Shown here in pieces: positions 9,406-18,676 of a stretch of 64,000 nt of DNA (the first letter of the stretch is position 1; the number at the start of each line of letters is the position of its first letter). The translations under genes were made by a program, and so were the position numbers. Below the pieces are notes generated by a model, which ran no database searches, was not told where the DNA came from, and saw nothing but the letters and a program-made list of their open reading frames with translations. The DNA is from Methylophilus sp. DW102 (GTDB lineage: Bacteria; Pseudomonadota; Gammaproteobacteria; Burkholderiales; Methylophilaceae), in NCBI RefSeq assembly GCF_037076555.1, contig NZ_AP029023.1:2728001-2792000 (forward strand), read 5' to 3'.

Positions 9406-10632
9406 CTAAGCGTTGCTGCGTTCGATTTCAGGCAGGGCCTCGTGTTTAATGGCGGCTTCAAATGCGGTCAACCGTTTGTAAACCGACAGCAGCTCGACAA
9501 TGGTGGTCCAGGAGTTGACCAGATATTGAAACGAGTTACTCACTTGTGAGAACGCCGTCAGAATCTGCTGCAAAATACCAAACGTGATTTTACCCGCAGC
9601 AATGGTAGGCACCAGAATCAAGTAGGCAAAGATATTATCCGCCTGCAAATAAAGGCTGCGCGCGACATTGAAATACATATAGTGAAAATACAAGCGGAAG
9701 TAGTTTTTACGCACATCCAGAAACAAGGCTTTTAGCGTCTCAGGTTGCGCGCGTGCCGGGTCATCTTCGCCATACACCAGCTCTTTACGATACGCGGCTT
9801 CTACCCGCTGGTTTCTGAATTCCAGGCCTGGCAACTTAATCCCGACCGCAGCCAACAAAAAGGTACCGAACACAGACCAGGCAATTGCCGCCGTGAACAG
9901 CGGCGCAGGCACCGCCCCAAACACGGGCAGCTCACTTACATACGCAGACAAGCTCCACAACACCGGCAAAAACGCAAACAAGGTCATCACCGCCTCCACC
10001 ATAGACACGCCCAGACCCTCCATGATGGTCGCAAAGCGCATAGTGTCTTCCTGTACCCGTTGCGATGCCCCTTCAATGTTGCGCACCTGCGGCCACTGGT
10101 GGGTATAAAAATCGTTCATCGCCGTACGCCAGCGGAAAATATAGTGGCTGACAAAAAAGCGAGTCAGGACATAAATAAAAATGGCCACGAACGCGATTTC
10201 GGCAAACTGCAACATGAGGATATACAACTGCGCGGTCGTGACCTTGGAGTTGGGCGAAAGCGCCGCTTGCACCGCATCAAAGAAAGGCCGGCGCCAGTTA
10301 TTGAGCGCTACCGATACCTGCACAGAATAATAGGTCGAGAACAAAATAAAGGCGCTACCGACAATCGACCACCACTGCCAGCGGCTAGGTTTAAGCTTGA
10401 ACCACATCAGCGCAAAAATCGCGACGCTCACCAGGTAGTACAGATAAAACAGCTTGAACGGGTCAGTGACAAAATGCCCGAGTCCAATCACCGGCTCCTT
10501 CTCCACCATGGATAAACCCAATGCGGTACCAATGGCAGAGGAATACTCGAACCATACGCCGCAACAGACCATTGCCCACAGAATGACAGACGGCCAGAAC
10601 CAGCGGGAGTCGGGAAAAAAGGATTTGAACAT
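9406..10632 (-). CDS. sbmA: SbmA/BacA-type peptide transporter
   Basis: Inner-membrane proton-driven importer family that takes up proline-rich and microcin-type peptides and some other antibiotics. It has an ABC-type transmembrane fold but no ATPase domain. The 408-residue length matches SbmA (about 406). Seven or eight hydrophobic helices are visible, together with family stretches NWRRPFFDAVQAAL near 112, FRWRTAMNDFYTHQWPQVRNIEGAS-like text near 165-185 and QRVQEDTMRFA near 188. The gene is monocistronic, running towards the GGDEF-EAL gene; no peptide biosynthesis genes are adjacent. BacA and SbmA subfamilies cannot be separated here. Confidence 0.9.
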   Translation of the reverse strand: MFKSFFPDSRWFWPSVILWAMVCCGVWFEYSSAIGTALGLSMVEKEPVIGLGHFVTDPFKLFYLYYLVSVAIFALMWFKLKPSRWQWWSIVGSAFILFSTYYSVQVSVALNNWRRPFFDAVQAALSPNSKVTTAQLYILMLQFAEIAFVAIFIYVLTRFFVSHYIFRWRTAMNDFYTHQWPQVRNIEGASQRVQEDTMRFATIMEGLGVSMVEAVMTLFAFLPVLWSLSAYVSELPVFGAVPAPLFTAAIAWSVFGTFLLAAVGIKLPGLEFRNQRVEAAYRKELVYGEDDPARAQPETLKALFLDVRKNYFRLYFHYMYFNVARSLYLQADNIFAYLILVPTIAAGKITFGILQQILTAFSQVSNSFQYLVNSWTTIVELLSVYKRLTAFEAAIKHEALPEIERSNA

Positions 10633-10747
10633 AGGCGATTGATATTCTTATTAACAAGTGTTCAGTGTATTGGCTCTTGCCCTGGCCTGCAACAAGGTCA
10701 TGCAATCAGATTCATCAAGTTTTGCAGATCAAATAACGTCCGGCAAC

Positions 10748-10769
10748 AAAAAAGCCCCCATGTGGGAGC
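10748..10769 (-). terminator. Rho-independent terminator behind the small secreted-protein gene
   Basis: On the minus strand GCTCCC-ACAT-GGGGGC (one G-T wobble) is followed by six T. It lies about 60 bases after the stop of the 10831-11205 gene and before the SbmA-type gene. Confidence 0.75.
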
Positions 10770-10830
10770 TTGAGTATTGTGCGGGCAAAATGTTCAAATC
10801 TTTTACATAGCCGATTTTAAAACGGTCGTG

Positions 10831-11205
10831 TTAACTGTAATTGCCTCTAAAACAGCACCCTAAAGGGGAGTTGCTTTGATAGCTGGCGCGTTGAAGCATG
10901 GCTTTAGCCTTGGGTGAAGATTTGTGGCTGACCAGCCGCCGTTTTACCGGCGCTTTTCTTGCAGGCTCCACCTTACCGGGTGTGGCTTGAACTGGCGTGG
11001 CTTGTGCGGCATCAGCCATGGCGTCACTAGCCTCAGCCAATTGCACGCGCTGCTCAGGCTCAGGCTTAGCTCCTTCACCTGCATTCACAGCTTTAAGAAA
11101 ATACCGATTATCGGCAGGCGCTTCATGTTCAAAGGTAATCATCATCAAGGCCAACATGTTGAGGAAAATCAGTTTGGGAAGCATGTACGATTTGTGGGAA
11201 TGCAT
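10831..11205 (-). CDS. Hypothetical small exported protein
   Basis: A 124-residue protein I do not recognise. Residues 8-25 (MLPKLIFLNMLALMMITF) form one hydrophobic segment, probably a signal peptide or membrane anchor. The rest is rich in Ala, Pro, Lys and Gln with low complexity (AQATPVQATPGKVEPARKAP), as in a disordered periplasmic tail, ending in GCCFRGNYS with two adjacent cysteines. The ATG at 11205 is preceded by a modest GAG ribosome site. A good terminator behind it supports a real transcript. No partner genes are evident. Confidence 0.55.
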   Translation of the reverse strand: MHSHKSYMLPKLIFLNMLALMMITFEHEAPADNRYFLKAVNAGEGAKPEPEQRVQLAEASDAMADAAQATPVQATPGKVEPARKAPVKRRLVSHKSSPKAKAMLQRASYQSNSPLGCCFRGNYS

Positions 11206-11405
11206 TTTATGCTCAATATTTGAAGGTTGAGTCAGGCACCATCTTAATGGTTAGCGCCGCACTTAGACGTAGGCTGCCGCTGATTTGCCTGTCAGAAAAT
11301 GCTTACTCGCACCGTCCCGAAAACGTTTTTGATCCTGACAGGTCTTACCGCTTAAGAATTTGTTACTTAACCATCCGACAGACCTGAATAAAGAATAGAG
11401 GGGTT

Positions 11406-12422
11406 ATGAAGTCAATCTTGCTCACCAGCTTGCTTTTGCTGACCAATGTTTTAAATGCTCAGCCCAGTATTGTTGATACGCTGGAACTCGGACACTCGAT
11501 TGTCATGGTGACCACCGATTTGCCGGATGGCTCAAACGGCAGGGGCTCTGGTGTCGTGGTCAGCCCCGAATACGTGGCGACCAACTGTCATGTGATTGCC
11601 AATAGCAAAGGTGTGAATATCGCCAAATTTAGAGATGGTTATCAGCCGATAGGCCTGAAAGCCAACTGGAAGCGCGATGTCTGCCTGCTCAAGTTTGACC
11701 CGCTGCCATTCAAACCCATCCCCATGCGAGACAGTCAAAGCCTGCAATATGAAGAAGAAGTCTTTAGCATGAGTTTTCCAGCCGGTGCGCCAGTGCCCCA
11801 GCTGTCTTATGGCGCGATCAAGGGCATTTATCCGTTTGATGGCAGCCTGATTGTGCGCTCGAACGCCTCTTTTTACATGGGCTCTAGCGGCGGCGCCTTG
11901 TTTGACCAGCACTACAACCTGATCGGCCTGACCACGTTCAAAAGCCCGGGCCAACCAGCGTTTTATTACAGCCTGCCAGTCGAGTGGATCAAGGAGCTGA
12001 TGGCGGCGCCTGAAACCACGTCACTCAAAACCAATGATGTCCCTTTCTGGGCGTTGCCGCTGGAACAACGGCCTTATTTCATGCAGGTGGTAATTCCCTA
12101 CCACAATGCAGACTGGCGTGATTTGAAAACCATTGCCGGACAATGGACGGGCCAAGAACCGGCTTCTGCCGATGCCTGGTATTTTTTGGGGCTGGCGGAA
12201 GAAGGCTTGCAGCATTATGTGCAGGCAGAGCAGGACCTGAAAAAAGCCTATGACCTTAACCAGCGCGATGTTGATGCCATGCTTGCGCTGTCCAGAGTCG
12301 CTTTTGTGCAAAAAGATCTGGCGACATTAGAGTCTATCCAGCCAGCGATTCAGGCGATAGACCCGGAACAAGGCGAAAAAGTCACGCAACAAATCCAGAC
12401 CTTAAAGCAAGCCAGTCCCTGA
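11406..12422 (+). CDS. Secreted trypsin-like serine protease with C-terminal TPR region
   Basis: Residues 1-18 are a signal peptide (MKSILLTSLLLLTNVLNA). A chymotrypsin-fold protease domain follows with His62 in ATNCHVIA, Asp91 in KRDVCLLKFD and Ser161 in GSSGGALFD, so the triad is complete. The C-terminal part (about 240-335) holds TPR-like helices, including AWYFLGLAEEGLQHYVQAEQ and a second unit DVDAMLALSRVAFVQKDLAT. TPRs usually bind partner proteins, so this may be a substrate- or partner-directed periplasmic protease; the target is unknown. It has an AGAGGGG ribosome site 5 bases before ATG. It is monocistronic. Confidence 0.82.
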   Translation: MKSILLTSLLLLTNVLNAQPSIVDTLELGHSIVMVTTDLPDGSNGRGSGVVVSPEYVATNCHVIANSKGVNIAKFRDGYQPIGLKANWKRDVCLLKFDPLPFKPIPMRDSQSLQYEEEVFSMSFPAGAPVPQLSYGAIKGIYPFDGSLIVRSNASFYMGSSGGALFDQHYNLIGLTTFKSPGQPAFYYSLPVEWIKELMAAPETTSLKTNDVPFWALPLEQRPYFMQVVIPYHNADWRDLKTIAGQWTGQEPASADAWYFLGLAEEGLQHYVQAEQDLKKAYDLNQRDVDAMLALSRVAFVQKDLATLESIQPAIQAIDPEQGEKVTQQIQTLKQASP

Positions 12423-12451
12423 GCTGGTCTAATCTGACGCCGGCCTGGCTT

Positions 12452-12886
12452 TTAAAACTGCAACACCAGCATCGCGCACAAACACAGTGTCACCAGCAGC
12501 GTGATTTGTGTGCGCAACTGGTAAAACCAGCGTTCAATCAGCCCCTCAGCCACCAGCTTGCGGTCTATCAGCCATAAAACGATAAAGGCGGCGATCTGCA
12601 CCAGATATTGGGTGACCGGCACCACAAAAAACAGGGTAGCCCAGGCAAGTAGGGCCAGCAAATTGCTGGTGACCAGCAAATTCAGGCGGGTGTCTTGGGC
12701 ATGGTTCAAAAACAAGCCCCAGTGTATCCCACATAAAAAAGAGATAATAACGGCGCCATAGGTCAGCGCCAGATAGCCGGTATGATAATGCGCCATCCCC
12801 TGCATTTGCGCCACCACGGCGCCCGCAAAAGGCAGCGCGCCCATAAAGGTCAATGTTTTAGCCAGCTGAATATGTATAGGTCGCAT
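12452..12886 (-). CDS. DUF3429-family membrane protein
   Basis: A 144-residue polytopic protein with about five hydrophobic helices. The stretch ALTYGAVIISFLCGIHWG is the signature I associate with DUF3429. Function is unknown. The start at 12886 (MRPIHIQLAK) is chosen because AGGAGA sits 6 bases upstream; the open frame continues 14 codons further but lacks a ribosome site. It stands alone between the protease gene and the MipA/OmpV gene. Confidence 0.75.
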   Translation of the reverse strand: MRPIHIQLAKTLTFMGALPFAGAVVAQMQGMAHYHTGYLALTYGAVIISFLCGIHWGLFLNHAQDTRLNLLVTSNLLALLAWATLFFVVPVTQYLVQIAAFIVLWLIDRKLVAEGLIERWFYQLRTQITLLVTLCLCAMLVLQF

Positions 12887-13033
12887 GTGTTTTCTCCTCT
12901 TTGCAGCGATGTGACCATGGTCAATCATTTTGGTTTTGGGGCTGCAGACGAAAAAGCCTGCATGGCATGCGGGAACTAAATCAGCCGTTAAGCGCTCATG
13001 CCATCAACATAAAATAATACACGGATACACACC

Positions 13034-13828
13034 ATGAACTTTCATCACGCATTGCCCGTGGTTGGCACTTGTATGGCCATCACCTTCTTCAGTCCGCTTA
13101 CGTCTGCCGAATCCCGCATAGACCGGCAAACAGAAACTGCCGTGCCCAGAGCACAAAACCTGTATGGGATTGGCGTTGGCGTCCTGCCAAAGACCTCTGG
13201 CTCTGATGAATACCGCGCGCTGGTGTTGCCGATTATTAACGCGAATTATGGCGACCGTTTTTTTATCAATGCCCTGCAAGCGGGCGCCTGGTTAGTGGAT
13301 AGCGAGGATAAACGCTTACGCTTTGGCCTGTCTGCCGAGGCCAAGTTTGGCTGGGATGCCAGCAAGGGCGACCGTACGCGCGGCATGGATGACCGCGACT
13401 TTTCGATTTTTGTTGGGCCGCTACTCCGCTGGCAAACAGACTATGGCACATTGAATGCGCAATGGACCACGGATGCCAGTGGCAACAGTAACGGCCAGCA
13501 GTTTCAGGTGCAATACATCAAGAGCCTGTTACGGTCGCCAAACTTACGCCTGAACGGCCTGGTGGGGGCGACCTGGAACAGCCAGAAATTCAACAATTAT
13601 TACTTTGGGGTGCGCAACAATGAAGTCAACGCCAGTCGGCCGTTTTACCGCGCGGGATCCGGCGTTGAATGGCAGGCAGGCATCAATGGCATGATGCCTG
13701 TGATGACGAATCACTCACTGCTTTTTGGTGCATTCATCACCCGACTCAGTGATGAACAATACGACAGCCCGATCACAGAAACACGCATACAACCCATGGC
13801 TTACGTCGGCTATAGCATCCCGTTTTAA
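13034..13828 (+). CDS. MipA/OmpV-family outer-membrane protein
   Basis: A 264-residue predicted outer-membrane beta-barrel: signal peptide about 1-25, alternating amphipathic strands, a hallmark AKFGWDASKG loop region, and the C-terminal aromatic residue (YVGYSIPF) typical of barrel proteins recognised by the BAM complex. MipA was described as scaffolding murein synthesis with MltA in E. coli; OmpV homologues are outer-membrane proteins of varied roles, so the exact function is open. It starts at 13034 with a weak ribosome site and is monocistronic. Confidence 0.82.
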   Translation: MNFHHALPVVGTCMAITFFSPLTSAESRIDRQTETAVPRAQNLYGIGVGVLPKTSGSDEYRALVLPIINANYGDRFFINALQAGAWLVDSEDKRLRFGLSAEAKFGWDASKGDRTRGMDDRDFSIFVGPLLRWQTDYGTLNAQWTTDASGNSNGQQFQVQYIKSLLRSPNLRLNGLVGATWNSQKFNNYYFGVRNNEVNASRPFYRAGSGVEWQAGINGMMPVMTNHSLLFGAFITRLSDEQYDSPITETRIQPMAYVGYSIPF

Positions 13829-13866
13829 CATAAACCGCCCATCGCGGCGTACATGCCGACGGAGGC

Positions 13867-14787
13867 TTAATGGCGGCCATTGGCATTGAAAAAGGCCCAG
13901 ACCACATCGTTGGCGTCAATCGCCGTTGATCCAGCCTCCCCACCACGGGGTTTGCTGCCCCCTGGCCAGGCATGTCCGCCACTGTCGGTGACACAAAGCT
14001 GCACGGGCGCCAACCCGCCACGATGCACCTCACAATAGGCACCGCTGACTTCAAGGATACGCTCCGCCTGTGGATTGGCCTGGTTGAGCTTTACCCATTT
14101 CTGTATAGTGGCAGGCACCGAATTAAAACTGACATCTGTCATGGATTTCTCGCCCGGACCACCATTGAATGGGACATGGTCATCGTCTTTGGCGTGAATA
14201 TGCAAAATCGCCACCGGTTTGCTGGGCAGACATTGCCTGGTATTGTCTGTCCCGGCGACAGCCGCAATCGCACTGATGGTGTCTGACAACTCGCAGGCCA
14301 GCCGATAAGACATCATGCCACCATTGGACATGCCATCGACAAAAATGCGGTTGGCATCAATGGCTGTCTTTTGCTGCGTGGCTTGAATCATGGCCCGAAT
14401 CACACCCACATCATCGCTTTGTTTTTTGAGCGCGGGACCACAACAGTTACCGGCATTCCAGGTGGCGAACTTGCCGCCCGGCAACCGGCTGTAGCCATTA
14501 GGAAACACGGCAATATAGCCATGTTTTTCGGCCGCAGAAATCTGGTGATAAAACCGTTCGGTGGCCTGCACCTGCATATTGCCCATCCCGCCATGCAGCA
14601 CCAGCACCATGGGCAAGGCCTGGCCTGCGCCGACCTGCTTGGGCACATGCACGAGATACTCGCGCGTCTCACCACCAACATTGACCTCAAAGGCATAATC
14701 GCCAGAGGCGAGATTTGCCCGGCACAGGGCGGGCAAACAGGTTACACTGCACAGCAAATACACCATCAAGCGCCGAAACCAGGACAT
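13867..14787 (-). CDS. Secreted alpha/beta-hydrolase of the PHB depolymerase / LpqC esterase family
   Basis: A 306-residue enzyme with signal peptide 1-24. Alpha/beta-hydrolase motifs: oxyanion-hole HGGMGN near 65, nucleophile Ser154 in DGMSNGGMM, an acidic residue in HAKDDDHVPFNG and the catalytic His in DSGGHAWPGG. The family includes extracellular short-chain polyhydroxybutyrate depolymerases, feruloyl esterases and mycobacterial LpqC; which ester it cleaves cannot be read. ATG at 14787 follows a GAGGGGG ribosome site. It is convergent with the MipA/OmpV gene and divergent from the molybdenum cofactor gene. Confidence 0.82.
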   Translation of the reverse strand: MSWFRRLMVYLLCSVTCLPALCRANLASGDYAFEVNVGGETREYLVHVPKQVGAGQALPMVLVLHGGMGNMQVQATERFYHQISAAEKHGYIAVFPNGYSRLPGGKFATWNAGNCCGPALKKQSDDVGVIRAMIQATQQKTAIDANRIFVDGMSNGGMMSYRLACELSDTISAIAAVAGTDNTRQCLPSKPVAILHIHAKDDDHVPFNGGPGEKSMTDVSFNSVPATIQKWVKLNQANPQAERILEVSGAYCEVHRGGLAPVQLCVTDSGGHAWPGGSKPRGGEAGSTAIDANDVVWAFFNANGRH

Positions 14788-14877
14788 GGGGACCCCCTCA
14801 ACCAGAACAGAATATTGTCATGAACGCTCAAGTATACGATGATGTTGACGCAGCGCTGTAGCTGAACCCACCGCCTT

Positions 14878-15513
14878 ATGTTAGAAAAGCATTTTTTAGA
14901 CGATCAGGCCCAGATGCATACGCCCCTTCCCTCTGACGCCCCCCCTGTAGGTCTGCTGTTAGCCGCTGGCTTCTCCCGCCGGTTTGGTGCGCAAAACAAA
15001 CTCTTACAGCCCTTGCCTAATGGTGAGTGCATGGCAGTAGTGGCCGCCCGCAGCCTGATCACCGCCTTGCCTCACAGTGTCGCCGTGATACGCGCCAATG
15101 TGCCTGAGTTGAGTGCCGCCCTCAAGGCCTTGGGATTGATAGTGGTCGAATGTGGCGAGCAGGAGCAGGTCATGGCCGATAGTCTCAAGCTGGGGTTGAA
15201 CACCGTGTTAACGGCCTTTCCGCAGTACGCCGGCGTGGTGATCGCCTTGGCAGACATGCCCTTTATCCAGCCGCAGACCATACAGCACGTCGCAAATGCC
15301 TTGGCTCAGCATCCATTGGTACAACCGGTCATGGCAGGCAAACCCGGTCATCCGGTGGGTTTCAGCCGTGCACTGATCCCTGAATTACTCCGGGTGGAAG
15401 GCGACCAGGGCGCGCGGGAGGTGGTGCGCGCCCATCAGGCACAGAGCATACACATTGCGTGCGAGGACCCGGGCATCTTCAGGGATATTGATACCCCCGC
15501 CGACCTGAAATGA
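14878..15513 (+). CDS. mocA: MocA-like molybdenum cofactor cytidylyltransferase
   Basis: MobA-like nucleotidyltransferase fold. The N-terminal GLLLAAGFSRRFGAQNKLL is the nucleotide-binding signature and ALADMPFIQP the metal-binding DMP motif. It is expected to convert molybdopterin-Mo to the cytosine dinucleotide form used by xanthine-oxidase-family enzymes, which fits its position beside xdhC, iorB and iorA. At 211 residues it is close to MocA (about 192) if the second ATG at 14914 is the true start; no clear ribosome site decides. Its stop codon directly abuts the stop of xdhC on the opposite strand. Confidence 0.82.
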   Translation: MLEKHFLDDQAQMHTPLPSDAPPVGLLLAAGFSRRFGAQNKLLQPLPNGECMAVVAARSLITALPHSVAVIRANVPELSAALKALGLIVVECGEQEQVMADSLKLGLNTVLTAFPQYAGVVIALADMPFIQPQTIQHVANALAQHPLVQPVMAGKPGHPVGFSRALIPELLRVEGDQGAREVVRAHQAQSIHIACEDPGIFRDIDTPADLK

Positions 15514-16497
15514 TCAGGCCATCGCCAGCCTGTGCGCCCGTGAGACCAGACCCGTTTGCTGCAACTGTGCGCGTTCCTGAATCAACTCAGCCAGGATAGA
15601 CACGGCAATTTCGGCGGGCGTGCGGCTGCCGATACGCAGGCCGACCGGGCCGTGCAGGCGGTTCACTTCCTGCTCGGTGAGGTCAAAACTGCGCAAGCGC
15701 TGTTTGCGTTTTTCCTGATTTTTGACGGAGCCCAAGGCGCCAATATAAAACGCGTCTGACTTGAGCGCTTCAAGCAACGCCATGTCGTCCAGTTTGGGAT
15801 CATGGGTGACGGCCACAATCGCCGTGTGTGGATCAGGCGCCATCTCCAACACCACATCGTCAGGCATGCCAGGCAACCAGTCTGCGCCTTCCACATGCCA
15901 TTCAGCACGCATTTCCTCACGCGGATCGCAGATCATGACGTGAAAATCCAGCGCTTGTGCCATGGCCGCCAACACGGAGCCCAGCTGGTTGGCGCCAATA
16001 ATCAGCAGCCGCCATTGCGGGCCAAAATAGCTGTGAAACCAGTCATGCTCCAGATAAGGCTGACCTTCAGGCAACACGTATTGATGCCGCACTTCGCCGC
16101 GATGCACATGCACCGAACGTTTGAGCAAGCGTCGCTGCGACAAGCTCTCCAGCATAGGCGCTAATTGCGCCGTTTGCGTGAGTGGCTCGGCAAAAATCTT
16201 GAGCTGGCCACCACAAGGGATGCCAAAACGCTGTGCTTCTGCCTGATTGACGCCATACTCCATAATCGCTGGCTGTGCGGGCAGTTGTTGATGACGGGCT
16301 TTGTCTGCCAGATCATCTTCAATACAGCCGCCAGAGACAGAGCCGACCAGATGGCCATCTTCGCGCACCACCAGAATGGCGCCCGGCAAGCGGGGGGCCG
16401 ATCCCCAGGTCTGGATCACGGTAAACAGATGCGCGCCATAGCCCTGGTCCAGCCAGTCACGGGCACGTTGTAACACTTCCCAATCAGAGGACTGCAT
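15514..16497 (-). CDS. xdhC: XdhC-family molybdenum hydroxylase maturation factor
   Basis: A 327-residue protein with an N-terminal XdhC/CoxI segment (GSAPRLPGAILVVREDGHLV, then GSVSGGCIEDDL) and a C-terminal Rossmann-like XdhC_C domain (LLIIGANQLGSVLAAMAQALD, later FYIGALGS and GLRIGSRTPAEIAVSI). XdhC binds molybdenum cofactor and presents it, with a desulfurase adding the terminal sulfur, to xanthine dehydrogenase-type enzymes. It starts 5 bases after the iorB stop on the same strand, so iorA-iorB-xdhC reads as one operon. Confidence 0.9.
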   Translation of the reverse strand: MQSSDWEVLQRARDWLDQGYGAHLFTVIQTWGSAPRLPGAILVVREDGHLVGSVSGGCIEDDLADKARHQQLPAQPAIMEYGVNQAEAQRFGIPCGGQLKIFAEPLTQTAQLAPMLESLSQRRLLKRSVHVHRGEVRHQYVLPEGQPYLEHDWFHSYFGPQWRLLIIGANQLGSVLAAMAQALDFHVMICDPREEMRAEWHVEGADWLPGMPDDVVLEMAPDPHTAIVAVTHDPKLDDMALLEALKSDAFYIGALGSVKNQEKRKQRLRSFDLTEQEVNRLHGPVGLRIGSRTPAEIAVSILAELIQERAQLQQTGLVSRAHRLAMA

Positions 16498-16502
16498 AGG
16501 GC

Positions 16503-18665
16503 TTAAGCCAGCTGATCACCAATCGGCAACCGGCGGATACGCTTACCAGTCGCAGCAAAAATGGCGTTGGTCACGGCAGGTGCCAGCGGCGGCACGCCCG
16601 GCTCACCCACCCCACCCATTTTTTCGGTGCTGGGCACAATATGCACCTCCACTTTGGGCATGTCTTTCATGCGTAACACCTGATAGTTATGGAAGTTGGA
16701 TTGTTCCACCTGGCCGTCTTTGAAGCTCACCTCGCTACTGAGCGCGGCACCCAGCGCAAAGGCGACACAAGACTCCATCTGCGCTTTGACACCATCCGGG
16801 TTCACAGCCAGCCCGCAATCAATCGCCATCACCACGCGGTGCACTTTGGCCTCGCCGTCTTTGACGGAGACTTCGGCCACCTGTGCGACATAACTGCCAA
16901 ACGATTCGTGGACGGCAATGCCACGGAACACGCCAGTAGGCAACGGTTTGCCCCAGCCCGCTTTATCGGCCGCCAGATTGAGTGCCGCCAAATGACGGGG
17001 ATGGTCTTTCAGCAACTGGCGGCGATACGCCAGCGGATCCTGTTTGCTGGCATGCGCCAGTTCATCAATCAGGCTTTCCATGACAAAGGCGGAATGGCTA
17101 TGCCCGACCGATCGCCACCACAACACCGGCACATCGCTTTGCACCGAGTGCAACTGCACCTCATGATGCGGAGTGACTTTCACATAGGGCGAATCAGCCA
17201 CGCCTTCCACCGAGGTGGCATCAATGCCGTCCTTGATCATGACGCCTTCAAAGGGCGTGCCTTTGATGATGGACTGTCCGACCAGCGTCTGCTGCCAGGC
17301 CAGCGGTTTGCCCTGTTTGTCGAGCGCGATACTGGCTTTGTGAACAAACATCGGCCGGTAGAACCCACCCTTGATATCGTCTTCGCGGCTCCAAACCGTT
17401 TTCACCGGCATGCCTGCCGCTTTGGCCACTTCAACCGCTTCAGACACAAAGTCTGCACGGGGATTGGCGCGACGGCCAAAACCGCCCCCTAAAAACAGCG
17501 TGTGAATTTTCACTTGTTCTGGTTTCAGGCCCAGAATCTTGGCAGCTGACGCCAGGTCCGTGGTTTGCATTTGCGTCCCGGTCCAGATTTCACAGCCCTG
17601 ATCAGAGATTTTGACGGCACAGTTCAAAGGTTCCATCGGTGCATGCGCCAGATAAGGCAACACATATTCCGCATGTATGGTTTGCTTGGCCTGCTTGCTG
17701 GCCGTGGCGACATCGCCCGCTTTCGCAGCCTGCAAGCCTGGCTTTTGCGCCAGCGCCTGATATTGCTTGAGCAAGGCGGGGGTATCCGGTTTGTCATGCC
17801 CGGCCAGCGCCCACTCCAGCTTGAGGGCCTCGCGCCCCTGCTTGGCGGCCCAGTAATGCTCGGCAATCACGGCAACGCCCGTGGGCACTTTGACCACCTT
17901 GATCACGCCCGGCACTTTGCGTGCAGCGGCATCATCCAGGCTTTTGAGTGTGGTGCCAAACACCGGCGCACGTGCCACCATGGCGACTTTGAGTCCTTCA
18001 AACTGCACATCCTGACCAAACTTGGCCGTGCCATTGATTTTTTCTGCGCTGTCCAGACGCTTGGTGGCCTTGCCGATCAATTTCCACTGCTCCGGTTTTT
18101 TAAGCGTGACGCTGGTCGGTGTCGGCAATTGACTGGCGGTCTCCACCAGCTTGCCATAACTGAGCTTTTGCGTGCCATTGATGACAAAACCATTTTCGGT
18201 GCGCAAGCCAGCTACTGGCACCTTCCATTGCTTGGCCGCCGCCTCCAGCAACAGAACACGTGTCAATGCGCCCGCCTGGCGATAGCGGTCAAACTCTGAC
18301 CAGGTGGTGGAAGAGCCGCCGGTAATCTGGATACCATAGGCGGTATGCACATAAGCAGGCGCCGCAGGCGCATGCTCGACCTTGATCTTGCTCCAGTCGG
18401 CATCCAGCTCATCTGCAATCAGCATGGGCAAGGTGGTCCAAACACCCTGCCCCATTTCGCTATGCGCCAACATCACGGTAATACTGTCATCGGCGCCGAT
18501 GCGCAAAAAGGCATTGGGCGCAGGCAGTGGCAGCGCTTCTGCCGCATTGGCTACACCCATAAAGCGTTTGGCTTGCGGAATACTGAATGCCACCACAAGG
18601 CCGCCAGCGACCAGGGCCGTGCTTTTGATAAAACTGCGGCGGGAGAGGTTAATGAGATCATTCAT
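16503..18665 (-). CDS. iorB: Molybdopterin-binding large subunit, IorB-type (xanthine oxidase family)
   Basis: A 720-residue periplasmic molybdenum hydroxylase subunit. The N-terminus SRRSFIKSTALVAGGLVV is a twin-arginine signal, so the folded enzyme with cofactor is exported through Tat. Typical family text includes AHSEMGQGVWT near 73, APMEPLNCAV, GGGFGRRANPRADFV and GVGEPGVPPLAPAVTNAI near the C-terminus. It pairs with the [2Fe-2S] subunit next door; no FAD subunit is present, as in isoquinoline 1-oxidoreductase and related aldehyde oxidases, whose electrons go to a cytochrome or the respiratory chain. The substrate is unknown. The start at 18665 is set by AAGGAGA; the open frame reaches 18743 but that extension would bury the Tat signal. 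Confidence 0.88.
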   Translation of the reverse strand: MNDLINLSRRSFIKSTALVAGGLVVAFSIPQAKRFMGVANAAEALPLPAPNAFLRIGADDSITVMLAHSEMGQGVWTTLPMLIADELDADWSKIKVEHAPAAPAYVHTAYGIQITGGSSTTWSEFDRYRQAGALTRVLLLEAAAKQWKVPVAGLRTENGFVINGTQKLSYGKLVETASQLPTPTSVTLKKPEQWKLIGKATKRLDSAEKINGTAKFGQDVQFEGLKVAMVARAPVFGTTLKSLDDAAARKVPGVIKVVKVPTGVAVIAEHYWAAKQGREALKLEWALAGHDKPDTPALLKQYQALAQKPGLQAAKAGDVATASKQAKQTIHAEYVLPYLAHAPMEPLNCAVKISDQGCEIWTGTQMQTTDLASAAKILGLKPEQVKIHTLFLGGGFGRRANPRADFVSEAVEVAKAAGMPVKTVWSREDDIKGGFYRPMFVHKASIALDKQGKPLAWQQTLVGQSIIKGTPFEGVMIKDGIDATSVEGVADSPYVKVTPHHEVQLHSVQSDVPVLWWRSVGHSHSAFVMESLIDELAHASKQDPLAYRRQLLKDHPRHLAALNLAADKAGWGKPLPTGVFRGIAVHESFGSYVAQVAEVSVKDGEAKVHRVVMAIDCGLAVNPDGVKAQMESCVAFALGAALSSEVSFKDGQVEQSNFHNYQVLRMKDMPKVEVHIVPSTEKMGGVGEPGVPPLAPAVTNAIFAATGKRIRRLPIGDQLA

Positions 18666-18676
18666 GGGGTCTCTCC

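Noticed and set aside
9745..10515. 256-codon plus-strand open frame
   Set aside because: Antisense to the SbmA-type gene, which matches its family over full length.
16689..17492. 267-codon plus-strand open frame
   Set aside because: Antisense to iorB; composition typical of a shadow frame.
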